Assembly (NCBI GenBank): GCA_035048485.1
Contig: CM068587.1
Span: forward strand, 43,966,312 to 44,030,311
Reading direction: 5' to 3'
From: Pteria penguin
Taxonomy: Eukaryota; Mollusca; Bivalvia; Pterioida; Pteriidae
DNA: 64,000 nt
In this document: piece by piece, positions 24,515-35,396 of the stretch
How positions within the stretch are numbered: position 1 is the first letter of the stretch
Layout: every line of letters begins with the position of its first letter
Notes under the pieces: model-generated
The model's database searches: none
What the model was told of the DNA's origin: nothing
Seen by the model: only the letters and a program-made list of their open reading frames with translations
Program-made: the position numbers and the translations under genes

Positions 24515-24730
24515 TCAGCAGGTTTCCGCCAGTTTCCGTAGCGGAAACCTCCTTTGGTCTCCAGCTGGTTACAGAAAAATTTAATTTTCCAGTTTATATG
24601 GAGGATATGTTCTGAGTTCAGCTGGTTTCATTTATGTACATTTCCTTAAATGTCCTGGTTTCCGCCAGTTTCCGATGGCGGAAACTTGCTGGAAATGTCC
24701 CAGTTACCGGAAGGTTTCCGCGCAATGTTC
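24515..24730. repeat. Cluster of short GGTTTCCG inverted repeats
   Basis: GGTTTCCGCCAGTTTCCG occurs twice (about 24,521 and 24,658), each followed by the partial inverse GCGGAAAC, and single GGTTTCCG words follow near 24,712. They can form small hairpins such as TTTCCG-TA-GCGGAAA. No function can be assigned. Confidence 0.6.
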
Positions 24731-24984
24731 CTCTCAACACCCTGTCTCACATCTCAGTTTCAGGGTCTGTGAATGTTCTCTGTAGTACATGCTTGTTGGA
24801 GACATAGCCATGTGGCACAAGTTTCATTTGTATGTTATTTTCAGGACCCAAGGGTGTGTCATGACTATCAGGTAAGGTCATATATCATAGGTTAAGGTCA
24901 AAGTTATAAAATATACCAATTGACATTATCTTAAAAGAACTTTGTTAATTTTGTAAGTTAAAAATTCTTATTTTTATTTTAGGC

Positions 24985-25545
24985 ACTGCCTCATTGATCG
25001 GAAAAAGGATGGAAAAATCATTGCCTTTACGTCACGCTTCAAGATGTGTAAAGTTTGTAATGTTGCAAAAAGGGGGAATTATTCCAAAGAAACCTATATA
25101 AATGCCCCGGAAACTGGAACCAGATATGATAGTTGAAATGTTGAAATCCAAAAAAGAGAGAGGAGCACCAGTTGTAACATTGATTGGTGATGATGATAGC
25201 ACAGGTTTTAATAGGGCAAAGGAGGAAATCCTTGACACCATGGAGAAAATAAGCGATACCAATCATGTTAAGAAAAATGTAACAAACCAACTTTTTAAAT
25301 TAAAAAACAAAATTTAAAGAACTATTAGTCATGACCATCATGCTATTATGAAAAGTTTTCAATATATGCTTCGCCAGTGCCATGGGGGTAAATATGCCAT
25401 TCAACAAATCAACAAAGTTTGGAATCTATGATTCTTGTGCTGCCTGGTGTAAAAGAAAAATCAATCCCAATGAGAAGCATCGTAATTTACCAAGAGGAAC
25501 AGATCTTCAAAATGTCCAGTTGAAAGAGGAATTCCTCACAAAATA
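24985..25545 (+). pseudogene. Mutator-like (MULE) transposase relic
   Basis: The translated pieces resemble the Mutator-like transposase domain common in invertebrate genomes. They are a Cys-containing part (FKMCKVCNVAKRGNYSKE), then in another frame LEPDMIVEMLKSKKERGAP, VTLIGDDDSTGFNRAKEEIL and SDTNHVKKNVTNQLFKLK (25,102-25,317). A frameshifted tail (CAAWCKRKINPNEKHRNLP and DLQNVQLKEEFL) runs to about 25,545. DDDST is the conserved acidic block of this family. At least two frame changes and a stop separate the parts, and no terminal inverted repeats are visible. The assignment is from memory of the family and was not searched. Confidence 0.7.
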
Positions 25546-25614
25546 AACTGGGTGTTAATTAATTAAGTAAACTGGACAGTACCAATACTAATGAAAGCGT
25601 CAACAATACATTAA

Positions 25615-27515
25615 GGTACATACGGGATATCACTCCACCGTCTCAAAAGATAGAATTCTGTGAAATGGTAGAACATGAAACGTCAACGAAATACCTATTC
25701 ACTGATACCAAATATGATACATTATATAGCTGTTAATGGTCTTTATTAACTAAGGCTTATTTTGACGTAGTAACACTCCTTTTTTACAACACAAGAGAGT
25801 AATAAATCTGAGAAACCGAAAGATAGAATTCTGCAAATGGCATCACATGCGAAGTCAGCTCACGACCATTAAACTGATACCAAATATGATAAATTTATAC
25901 AGCTTATGGGACTTTATTTTAAAAAAGGATTTTAACATCAAAACTGTGATTTTGTTTATAATAAAAAGGGTTATAACTCCGACGAATCAAAAATTAGAAA
26001 TCTGAAAATTGTAAAATATGAGCTCAGGACCTTTCCATTGATACCAATTATACATGTCACGCTTCATTGGGTTTTGGTTCCTTTTTTAAAGAAAAAAGGC
26101 TTTCAAATTAAAAGTTCTTCCTTTCTCTAAGAACCCCTGTTACATCCAGTGATAGAATTCTCCAAGTACTATCAGACTGAGCTGACGACCTTTCCATTTA
26201 AACCAAATTTGTTGGAGTTTATAAAATTTTGGAGACATCAGTGCAGAGGAACGAGAAAAAAGTGTTATAACTGTCAGATAAAATGAAGAAATCTTCTAGG
26301 TAGTATCAAATGAAAGGTGAGCCCAAGACCGTTCAATGGATACCAAATATGATCGTGTTAATAGGGTTTGAAGTCTTTATGATAGAAAAAAAGCGATTTT
26401 TACCTTAGAAATTCTCCCTTTCGTACGAAAAAATAAATGAATAAATAAATAAATAAACGATTATAACTTCCTCAGATTAAATGGTAGACTTCTACTAATG
26501 GTACCACATCACATGAAAGGTGAGTTGAACTTTCTCTTGATACCAAATATGTTAGTGTTCATAATTATTTGCAGTTTTTACTGTAGAAATAAGTGGGTTT
26601 TAACCCAAAAAGCTATTCTTTTCCATGATAGAAAAGGGTTATAACTCTGTCAGATAAAGTTCTGCAAATGGTATCACATGAAAGCTGTACTCAAACCCTT
26701 TTCATCGATACCAAATATGTTAGTGTGCATGAGTTTTATGCCCTTATGATATAAAAAAAAAACGGGAATTATCCTATAAACTCTCCGTTTGTTTACGAGA
26801 AAAAAGGTAATAATGCCGTCAAATCAAATTATAGAATTCATTGGATTGTAAATAATGAAAGGTGAGCTCAAAACCTTTCTGTTGATACCAATTATATTAC
26901 AGGCCATATGGTCTTGTGGTATTTTTTTAAGGAAAAACGTTATTTAACCCAGAAACTAATTTTTAAGAAAAGATTAAAGATAGAATTCTGCAAATAGTAT
27001 TAATGGAACTGTTAGCACAAGTCCTTTCCATTAATACCAAATATGTTATGATTCATAAATATATGGAGATTTTATTAAAGAAAACATAATTTAACCTCGA
27101 AACACTCTCTTTGCTTACGAGAAAAAAATCCGTCGAATCAAACGATACAATACTTTAAATGTTATTACATGAAAAGTAGCCTCAAGACCTTTCGATTCAT
27201 ATCTAATATGTTACGGTTTTTGTCTTTATGGAAGAAAAACCACATTTTACCCAATAATAAAATTCTGAGACTTTAGATTGACCTGAAAGTTTTTAGGATT
27301 TTGGTGTCTTTATTATAGAAAACGCATTTTAATATAGAAATTCTAGTTTGTTACGATATTAAAAGTTGTAATTCTGCAATTGGTATCATATGTAAGGTGA
27401 GCTCAAGACCTTTCCAAAGATACCAAATATGTTAGTGCTCAAAGGTTTAAGGGCCATTATTATAGAAAAACGGGTTTTAACAGAGTTTGTCCCTTTGTTT
27501 ACCTCGTAGGATTGA
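25615..27515 (+). repeat. Most diverged satellite layer, left part
   Basis: About 11 highly diverged monomers. The dyad is still readable, for example TATCAAATGAAAGGTGAGC near 26,304 with GGATACCAAATATGATCGTG, and GGTATCATATGTAAGGTGAG near 27,380. The consensus differs from the other layers: GGTGAGCTCAAGACCTTTCC, ACCAAATATGTTAG and CCCAGAAACTCTCC. An AAAT microsatellite-like run sits near 26,430-26,457. No gene is visible. Confidence 0.75.
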
Positions 27516-27760
27516 ATCATAGAATTCATTAAAGTTGTATACTCTACGATTTGGTATAAATTTAAAAATTAGGGCATGTGACACAAAACCTTATTTTTCT
27601 CGTATGGCTTTAGTTATTAACTTTACGCTAATAATATTTTTTGTTGCTTCAAACCCTCGGAGATATCAAAATAAAAAGAAAATACATCGTAAATAAAGAG
27701 GGTATTCCATAAATACAACCATATCATGACTTCGCGTATGCACAATTTAAATAGAGAAAT
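27516..27760 (+). repeat. Dispersed repeat family R2, copy 1
   Basis: GTTGTATAC, ATTTGGTATAA, TTATTTTTCTCGTATGGC, GCTTCAAACCCTCGGA, ATATCAAAATAAAAAGAAA and TCGTAAATAAA recur in the same order at 42,113-42,300. It interrupts the satellite. No coding sequence is seen. Confidence 0.7.
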
Positions 27761-28014
27761 AAGTTGAAGGGAGACTCCAAAAGAAAAAAAGAAATTTAAG
27801 TAAGTACTAACTTTAGCAGACGTGAATGCAGATTTTTTCCAGATTTTTGTCAAGTTTATTTAACTCGCCCTCCATGATGCGGCTTCCGAATTAGATCACG
27901 TGATAAGTTGTTTGTAAACAGTCTGCAACATTTGCAAGGGTCCTTTTTAATATGTTTTAGGCTTATATATATAATCAAACAAATGTTTAATAAATTTACC
28001 TATATTAGGCACTG

Positions 28015-28775
28015 TACTAACGAACATAGGGTATACAGCTTTGAATGGTATCACATGAAAAGTAAGCTCAGGCCCTTTCCATGGATATTAAATATGTTAC
28101 GCTTCTTGGACTTTTGGTGTCTTTCTTAAAGAGAACTGGTTCTTAAACTAGAAACTCTCCCTTTCTTCGTGGGAAAAGAAGGTTATTACTCTATCAGATC
28201 AAATCATCCAAGAAGTTTCATATGAAAATATCAAGACCCTTGCATTAATGGAAATGTGTTCATGTTTATAAAGTGTTGATGCTTTCATTGTAGAAAAACC
28301 GGTTTCAACTTAAAAATGTGGGAGTTTTATTACGATAGAGAGGGTTATATCTCCTTGAGATTAAATTATAGAATTCTGCGAATGATGTTAGATAAAAAGT
28401 GACCTGAAGACCTTTCCAGTAATGCCAAATCTGTTAGGGTTCATACTTGTTTGGGGCTTTAATTGAGGGAAAACATTATTTTTTTCCTAGACGCTCTCCT
28501 TCTGTTTACGGTAAAAACAAAAGCAAAACAAAAAGCCGTTATAACTCCGTCAGATCATATGGTCGTTCGTGTTTCAGGGTCTTTAATAAAGAAAAACGGA
28601 TTTCAAACAAGAAACTCTCCCTTTGTCTGAGACAAAAGGATTATAACTCCCGTCAGATCAAAAGACAGTATTTTGCAAATGGTATCACGTGGTAGTTGAG
28701 CTTAAGACCTTTCCATTTATACTAACTATGTAAGGGTTTATAAAGTTGTGGTGCCCTTTTTCCAGAATAAAAATG
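28015..28775 (+). repeat. Most diverged satellite layer, right part
   Basis: Monomer traces return after the R2 repeat: GAATGGTATCACATGAAAAG near 28,042, CCAAATCTGTTAGGGTTCAT near 28,424, and ATAACTCCGTCAGATCA near 28,540. They fade out by about 28,775. No gene is visible. Confidence 0.7.
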
Positions 28776-29637
28776 ACCAAAGCTTGTATCTCATGAAAAA
28801 TTTGCATTTACTATACATTACAGGTAAGGATAAAAAACACTGGTATTATAAATATATATAAATCAGTGTACAGTGAATCTCGAACAATAATAATAAATTA
28901 ATCCAATGTACCTTATACATGTAGTTGCAATGTGAATAATGAGCCTAACTTGTGAAACATTGTAAACAATCTTTTTTGTGATTAATGTGATGTTCGTGGC
29001 AATCGTTATTATAAATATCCCCATTGAAAACACAGAGCTGTATACCATAGGTTAAAATCATACATATATGGCTATCCTATAATTTAGATTTATGTCTAGA
29101 TGTGCATATGGTGTGCATCAAATTGATACTGGTATATATTTATTATCTAATATACTTTGCTACTTTCAAGCTTGCCTCGAATCAAATACGGATATGGCTA
29201 CATTAAGTTTCAGGTGGGATTGCAACTTATTAGGTCACTAATGTACGTACATGTATATACGTTACACGCATTTCGATTGGTTTCAAAATTGCTAGTATAC
29301 TGTATCAGCCAAAAAAACTCTTATTGCCGTAACTACACGTATTTCCATCTGGAAATCTGTATTATTTCTATTTATAGGCCTATTGATAGAACAGGTATCC
29401 TCAAGCGAATAACGAAGGTACTTCTGCCGATTAACATGCATTCAAAGTACATATGTAATTGTTCAAAAGATGATAAATAAACACATTATTGTAAAGTAAA
29501 CATATAAACATACAAGCAGCATATGTCTGCCTATTGAGTTCTTGAGAATTTTTGTAGGTAGAGCCTGAAAATATTGGTATGGATTATAAATTTGATGGAG
29601 ACGCTATTGCTTTTTTAGAAATTGTTTATTCATTCAT

Positions 29638-29668
<31 letters not shown>

Positions 29669-30293
29669 TTGCGAACTTTGATAGTGGCGAAGACGACCGT
29701 AATTACGATAATTATACAATTTCTCATGTGAATGCTTCCATATCTTCTGCCAAAGCCCTCGAGTAGTTTGCCAAAGAAATGGAGTCTAAGCGCCAATCCA
29801 TAGTCAAATAACCAACTGAGATTTAATAGTATATCTGATGAAGAATTAGAGAGTGGTCCACAATCAAAGGCAAGGAAAAGCAAATCCACGTAGGGATGTA
29901 CAATACAAATATTTAGAAAATCTTCAAAGGCAACTATAATAACAAAAATTAAATAATTGAGAAAATATATACAACACTACATGGACGTAGCATAAATTAC
30001 AATGCACAATCAAAAAAACCACTATAGACGATATAGGAAGATTGTAAAAGCAATTTCTGAACAAGGTCAAGGTCACAATGTCATAAAATCAATTGAAATC
30101 TCTGATTTTATAGCAAACACTGATTTAAAGATATAGTCAAAATTAAAGTTTTTAAAAGTAGGTCAAAGGTCAAGTTCAAGGTCACTAGATCAAAAGTCAT
30201 AGCATTAAAAGCTCTGGTTGTAGGGAATCTAAGTGTAAAGTATTATGTTTCTATTCCTCTTAGTTGTCGAGACTTATGGACAAAATAGTTATA
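28776..30293. other. AT-rich sequence with a (TTTA)n tract; no gene recognised
   Basis: A simple (ATTT)n run lies at about 29,633-29,670. About 30,060-30,220 contains CAAGGTCAAGGTCACAA, AGGTCAAAGGTCA (a direct repeat of AGGTCA with one-base spacing) and TCAAGGTCAC. The open frames at 29,157-29,480 and 29,662-29,889 show no domain I know. Confidence 0.5.
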
Positions 30294-31110
30294 AAAGAGA
30301 AAACTGAAGACATCTGACAAAGCTTTATGACATATATCACCAAGAACATACACACAAAATATGATAATAGTAGAATATATACGGAAAAACGACATTACAA
30401 AAATATTCGATTGTGCTGCGGTCAATTGAAGTAACACACGTCATTCATTTGATGTGGTTTAATGGTTTAGACGCCCACCTTCCCAATCACCGCAAAAGCA
30501 GCACAATCAAATGACATTTAAAATTATAGAATAATATGTTGCTATCAAAAACATGTAGTCGCCAATATGAAATTATTGGAACCTTTGACCCCCTCCCCTT
30601 ATTTTCTACAGTTGATCATCGTTGAAATTAGGATGGGATATTCCTCTGGATACGTATTCTTGAAAAGTCACATTTCCAAATTTAGATCAAATGTCTGAAT
30701 AAGATCTGTAACATTTACCAAACGTTTATGATATCTAAAACTCTAAGTAAGAAGTTTAAAAGTAATCTGAGAATTTTTTGCTTGAAAATCCAAAACGTTG
30801 ATGCAGACTTTAGCGAACCTAATCTACTGACTAATATAAATACCATATAATGGGAATCTGGGGACATCACCATCTAGATAAGGAAAATTTACAATAGGAA
30901 ACCCAAAGTCGTAACGTTTATCAGATATGTCGGTATGAATATTGTTAACGTTGTAAATTTTACTCTCTAGGTCCGAAAAGGATGTTCCCTGGTCGGAAGT
31001 ATTGGCTTTGTTATAATTGAAGTTCAAACTCGAGGTTATCGATAACTAGAATATCTTCGATATCTCTAGAGTTGTCATTTAACTTATTAATAAGGTCGAA
31101 GCGTTTAGAG
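30294..31110 (-). pseudogene. Penelope-type RT relic of a second lineage (copy D2)
   Basis: On the minus strand the sequence gives the palm end and thumb of a PLE-like reverse transcriptase: LQL-region, NKANTSDQGTSF, a TDISDKRYDFGF-like block, IVNFPYLDGDVPRFPLYGIY, then a frame-shifted C-terminal part and 3' UTR to about 30,294. The usual catalytic YLDD is degraded to DIED near 31,065. The DNA is clearly related to the copy at 44,911-46,637, including its 3' end (TTGTCAGATGTCTTC on the minus strand). The N-terminal two thirds are absent. It belongs to a different lineage from the Naiad-type copies by sequence (NFPYLDGDVPR instead of NFPFISSNIPS). Confidence 0.8.
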
Positions 31111-32194
31111 GTTTGAATAGAATGCATAGTCTCTCTCTTAACAGTAGTAAACAATAGTTACGCATGCAAAACTTTGAACCTTCACCGTTTAGATCTAAAA
31201 TCTCACAAGTCAAACGCAGTCACACAGACAGAAAAATGTAAAAAGTTCTATACTAAATGCATTGTCTGTTGTATATTAGTAAGGCTTGAAAGTAATATAA
31301 ATTAAATGACTGTACAAAATATACAATACAACATAAAAACCAAACTACTTCTGAGTAAAACTATTCTAATCAGATGGCAGAACATGTTCTGCCTTAGTTC
31401 GCACCAATATGCCAAGATCGTCAGCTTGTCATAGTGGTTAGTCATAGACAGATTTAGCTGATTTATCAATGTACGATAGCGACACCTATTTTACAGCAAA
31501 TGAACTTGATATCCTTCTCTGCTGCAGTGTGATCTGTGTCTATTATTTTCAGATGCAAGATTATCACCATATGTTGAATGTGTATTTCAGGCTTTAAGAG
31601 TTAGTTTTGTATGGAGATCCTACATTGCAATGATTACGTTTGTTGCATTTGTTCGATGTCTAGATTCCCGTACGCCTGCTGTCGCCCTTATTTATTTATA
31701 ATTCCATTTTTATTTATTTGCCATTACCTATTGGTGTCTAGTTTATTTATTTTGGGGTATTGTTAGCTATGTGATGATGTTGACGTGCTCATTTCCCGAT
31801 TAAATGATAAATGTATTGTGTTTGAATACAGTCAAGAGTGAAAGTTTTTTCCTTCAAAAGGGAAATTACTTTCACCATCATTTAAAATTCTATGCCGTAG
31901 TTTAATAAACATCCTAATTAGAGCATAAATTTTTGCATATTTTCTCTTTAGAAGTTTGGAAAAGTTAGTTGAGTTTCAATACTGAGTAAAGGAGTACGTA
32001 CGTTTTCTACTAAAACGACCCTATACGGAATTAAAATAAAACTGTTTTGGGTTCATAAAGGAAGATTTTTAGAATATTTTTTTTCGAAACCTTTTGTGAA
32101 AGTGTTCAAAAACAACATTTTTGTGGTCTTTTGAAGTCATGATAGTACGCATTGGTGTTGACGTCATGACGTCGCTTTATCGCCGTCGGGTATA
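31111..32194. other. No gene recognised
   Basis: AT-rich sequence without a domain-bearing reading frame. A short palindromic group TGACGTCATGACGTC near 32,158-32,172 contains a CRE-like TGACGTCA, which may be chance. Confidence 0.5.
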
Positions 32195-32455
32195 TATATA
32201 CTTCACATTTTCAGTCTTCAAATTAAGTAAATCACTCTAAAACTTAGGAGTATCTCCCTGATGCATAGCTCTGTCCTTAGATAGATTCTTTGGTTCACTT
32301 TTCGGTCATTTTGGCTTCAACAGTGCTCTGCATATTTTTATATATTTTGAGAATTCCAATCATTCGGCCATGAGCATCACTGAAGAGACATTACTTGTCG
32401 AAATGCGCACATGGTGCACAAAAGTAAAAGGTGTATATGTTCTATATTTATTTAT
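32195..32455 (+). repeat. Hammerhead-bearing repeat family, copy 1
   Basis: About 260 bp here match 34,610-34,882 with scattered substitutions: TTTCAGTC-TCAAATTAAG, ATAGCTCTGTCCTTAGATAG, GGCTTCAACAGTGCTCT, GAGAATTCCAATCATTCGGC, then the hammerhead-like core and TATATGTTCTATATTTAT. No protein is encoded. The sharp end of similarity near 32,455 suggests a mobile element terminus. Confidence 0.8.
32370..32418 (+). ncRNA. Hammerhead-ribozyme-like motif
   Basis: The plus strand reads CTGAAGA (32,380-32,386, fitting the core consensus CUGANGA), GAC, a 7-nt loop ATTACTT, GTC (stem II of 3 bp), then GAAA (32,400-32,403). After that, TGCG and TGCA can pair around CACATGG as a stem III. The expected U just before the cleavage base is not present (A15.1 faces C), and I cannot draw a convincing stem I, so self-cleavage is doubtful. 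Confidence 0.5.
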
Positions 32456-33199
32456 GATAACGGTGCTAATGCAAAAGGCGCAGAATAACCCCTCTAGTAG
32501 AACAAAAAAACCCCAGTATTCTGCTAATTTAGTACATGGTATGGATGAGCCAGTTACATTGTGTAGTATATCAAGAATTTTGACCTAAGGTACCGGTATT
32601 TATGTGTCAAAAAGGTCATTAATTTGGTCAAACTTTCTACTTTGGAGATGGATTTTTCCAAATGCGTCGCTGGTGTTGGCAAGTCTTTTTACAGTTGGTT
32701 TGATATACAGCCTTTTTAAACGGCACATTCAGCATAATAAGTTATGACAGGTCAGAAGATTCCATACACATAATCATTAATCCTGGATGAATGTTTGATT
32801 GTACAAAACTCAATTCTAAGACTGATTCTTTGTCAGTTAAGGATCCTATATATATTCAAAGTTAAAGACTAATATACTGCTTTTCATTATTTGGTTTGGT
32901 TTAGTTTGGTGTGGTTTAGCGTCACTGGCAGACAATGTTTATCAAAGTTGTATTGTTAAACTGTAAATGAACTATAAATGCCCATTTAACATTTATTTCT
33001 GATGCATCATAAATCGCCTATCCATAATTGTCCAGTACATATGTTTTAGTATAATACCTCCCGGTCAGATGTCGATTTTCAACCATGCAATAAAAGATTA
33101 GTAGTATGCGTAAATTTGTTGTGATTTTTGGTTGACGCAAAATACTGCGGTCCGGTGAAAGATTGCTTGGTTTGGTAAGAAATAAAACGTAACAGATAA
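32456..33199. other. No gene recognised
   Basis: Ordinary AT-rich sequence with a TTGGTTTGGTTTAG-like run near 32,892. No repeat copy elsewhere in the window was noticed. Confidence 0.45.
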
Positions 33200-33330
33200 A
33201 TTTTCCTGTGAAAAAAAAATTCACTTTCGCGAAGTTTGCACACCGGTTCATAGTGAACGACAGCGGAATTCGAACTAGCGACCTTCCCATTATGAGTCCG
33301 ACGCACTAACCGATCGGCCACTACAAGCTT
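33200..33330 (-). repeat. tRNA-derived SINE head (tRNA-like pseudogene)
   Basis: Minus strand: TAGTGGCCGATCGGTTAGTG gives an A-box-like D arm, GGACTCATAATGGG an anticodon-like arm and GTTCGAATTCC a B box. The anticodon stem has two mismatches, so this is not a functional tRNA gene. It continues into non-tRNA sequence, as in SINE heads. Confidence 0.65.
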
Positions 33331-33769
33331 CTAAATCAAGGAGGAGCAACCCCTCTAGGTCTACTACATCACCCAGAAGATGGACAATATTTAGCTATAA
33401 TGTGTCATGCAAGTGCTGTATGCGTAGTTAGACGTGACAGTGTTAAGTTGGCAGGTTTATTGTGGTATAACGTCAAATTGAGCAGTACTTCAGCTATGTC
33501 GTGACAGGTCATAGTTGTCCAGACTCCAGTATTTGTTTCCTGCTGCAGGACAACCAAGACATTGGCAGTTAGTAATTCTTAACAACGTTTCAACCGTTAG
33601 TGACACGTAGATGATTAGCGTTTATCCAAAATTCAACCAACTACTTTCTGACCAATAGTCAGACATGCTTTTCGTTTGCATCACGTTTTTGAAAGTACAT
33701 GTATGTTGATAAACAAAATTGTACAAATGGTACGTAATTCTTAACATGCAGACATATGTACAATCAAAC

Positions 33770-33960
33770 GTCTTAATAGTCCTCCGAAGGGAAGTGTCAT
33801 AAAGAACAATTAACTTAGTATTCACAATATTTCGGTCTCCTGGCCTTCTTCTAGTGATTTTTTTTTTTTTTTTTTTTTTTTTGGTATTGGTGGCTTACGT
33901 TATGTAATATCCATCATATTTCATAACCGATATATGAAAAATTCTATGTCCTGTCTTATA
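33770..33960 (+). repeat. Dispersed repeat family R3, copy 1
   Basis: CCTCCGAAGGGAAGTGTCAT, TATTCACAATATTTCGG, CCTTCTTCTAGTGA, TTGGTATTGGTGGCTTA and ATGTAATATCCATCATATTT recur in order at 36,073-36,300. A run of about 23 T interrupts this copy near 33,858. No coding sequence is seen. Confidence 0.75.
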
Positions 33961-34499
33961 ATCCTATGTTTATGTTCATTCCCATACTTGAAGTAACTCA
34001 AACATCTGTAAAAACAGTTACCATCTCCTGATACTTTGACTTCGCGTAATGTTTCCGAAAATCTTAATTTTCTTGTCCTTAATACGCAGCATAGTTAAGG
34101 CGTCTTTTGAAGTGATGCAAGATTTTTTTCCGCGAAAATGATGTTATGCTATTGACGTCATAGCCCCCGTGTTTCCTTGAACCTTGGCAACGCCTTTAAG
34201 CATGCATTATTATGATTTTATATTTCTTTCAAGAAAACTGTATAAGTTAAAGTTTATTTTTATAATAATTTAGTGCTTTATCATTTAATCATTTATACAT
34301 TTTGAGACGACCCATTAATAGTAACAAATTTTTAATGAACCCCGTAGATTGTAGTCATGGCCACTGCATCTTCAGTGTCGATTGAATATTTGGGGAATCG
34401 AGAAAACAGGTGCACGTTAAAAGGTGAATAGCATAGCATGCGAAGATGAAGAAAGGCCTTTTTATCAGACAAAAAGCAATTGTAACTATTTTAAATTAA
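33961..34499. other. No gene recognised
   Basis: AT-rich sequence between repeat families R3 and the hammerhead-bearing repeat; no domain or RNA noticed. Confidence 0.45.
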
Positions 34500-34500
34500 A

Positions 34501-34882
34501 ATTAAAAGGTATATATGTTCTATATTTATTATAACCAGTAGGCCGGTGTCACTGCTGGTGGACTGATAGTCCCCGAGGGCATCATAAGTCTAGTTTTCAG
34601 TGCCTCTGTACTGACATGAAATATATTCTTCAAATTTTCAGTCATCAAATTAAGTAAATCACTCTAAAACTAAAGAGTATCTCCCTCATGCATAGCTCTG
34701 TCCTTAGATAGATTCTTTGGTTCACATTTTGGTCATTTGGCTTCAACAGTGCTCTTCAAATAATTATATATTATGAGAATTCCAATCATTCGGCCAAGAG
34801 CATCACTGAAGACACATAACGTGTCGAAATGCGTATATGGTGCACAAAATTAAAAGGTATATATGTTCTATATTTATTATTT
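34501..34882 (+). repeat. Hammerhead-bearing repeat, copy 2, with terminal direct repeats
   Basis: A 32-bp sequence starting ATTAAAAGGTATATATGTTC occurs at 34,501-34,532 and, identically, at 34,849-34,880, a period of 348 bp. In the right copy it follows the hammerhead-like core. The unit between them starts with GTGTCACTGCTGGTGGAC and GTCCCCGAGG, a motif also found in the leader of Naiad-type copy A at 48,716. It then contains the block shared with 32,195-32,455. The arrangement is that of a head-to-tail dimer truncated on the left. No protein is encoded. Confidence 0.8.
34796..34844 (+). ncRNA. Hammerhead-ribozyme-like motif, second copy
   Basis: CTGAAGA (34,806-34,812), CAC, loop ATAACGT, GTC, GAAA (34,826-34,829), then TGCGTATATGGTGCA. 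Compared with the copy at 32,380, the outer stem II pair is lost (C opposite C), while the two inner pairs A-U and C-G remain. The base before the predicted cleavage site is again C. It is probably a decayed copy. Confidence 0.45.
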
Positions 34883-35247
34883 TCTATATATAATCGAGAC
34901 CCACACTTTTTTTACATTGTATTACGATAATATCATATACACATGTACATAGGTTTTACGGATTTGGGAAGTGTTTATCTATATATTACATATTCTATCT
35001 TTTTTCAAGATATTGTTCTTTCCTTAATTCTCCTTGACAAGTTAAATTTCGCGGATAACAAAGTTATTCGTCTATTTTTAGATCTAGGAGTCACTTGCTT
35101 TTACTGGCGTCTCCGAAACGTTTGAAATATAATCTAAGCACTCGTTTATCTAACAACATTGCAGAAAAATTAAAAGCAACCCCTAATATCGACAAATGAT
35201 GATAAAAGTCTTTAGATATATGAAAAGTTGATAAAATTTCCTATATG
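34883..35247. other. No gene recognised
   Basis: A 60-codon open frame at 34,943-35,125 has no recognisable domain; the rest is AT-rich. Confidence 0.4.
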
Positions 35248-35396
35248 AAAAATGCTGCGGGATCCTACTGTAATAGCAAATAACTCGGCATTTACATAAA
35301 ATAGATCGAAAAATGACGCTTTGTCGTATGACACTCGTTATTTTTGTTCATTATACAATTATAAATGGAATTTCCCATGATCCCGCAGCAATTTTA
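35248..35396. repeat. Inverted-repeat pair, MITE-like
   Basis: AAAAATGCTGCGGGATC on the left and GATCCCGCAGCAATTTT on the right are near-perfect inverses about 110 bp apart. It may be a very small foldback element or a chance hairpin; no target duplication is seen. Confidence 0.5.

Noticed and set aside
33240..33325. Functional tRNA gene with a CAT anticodon on the minus strand.
   Set aside because: The anticodon stem has two mismatches, and the tRNA-like part runs on into SINE-like sequence.
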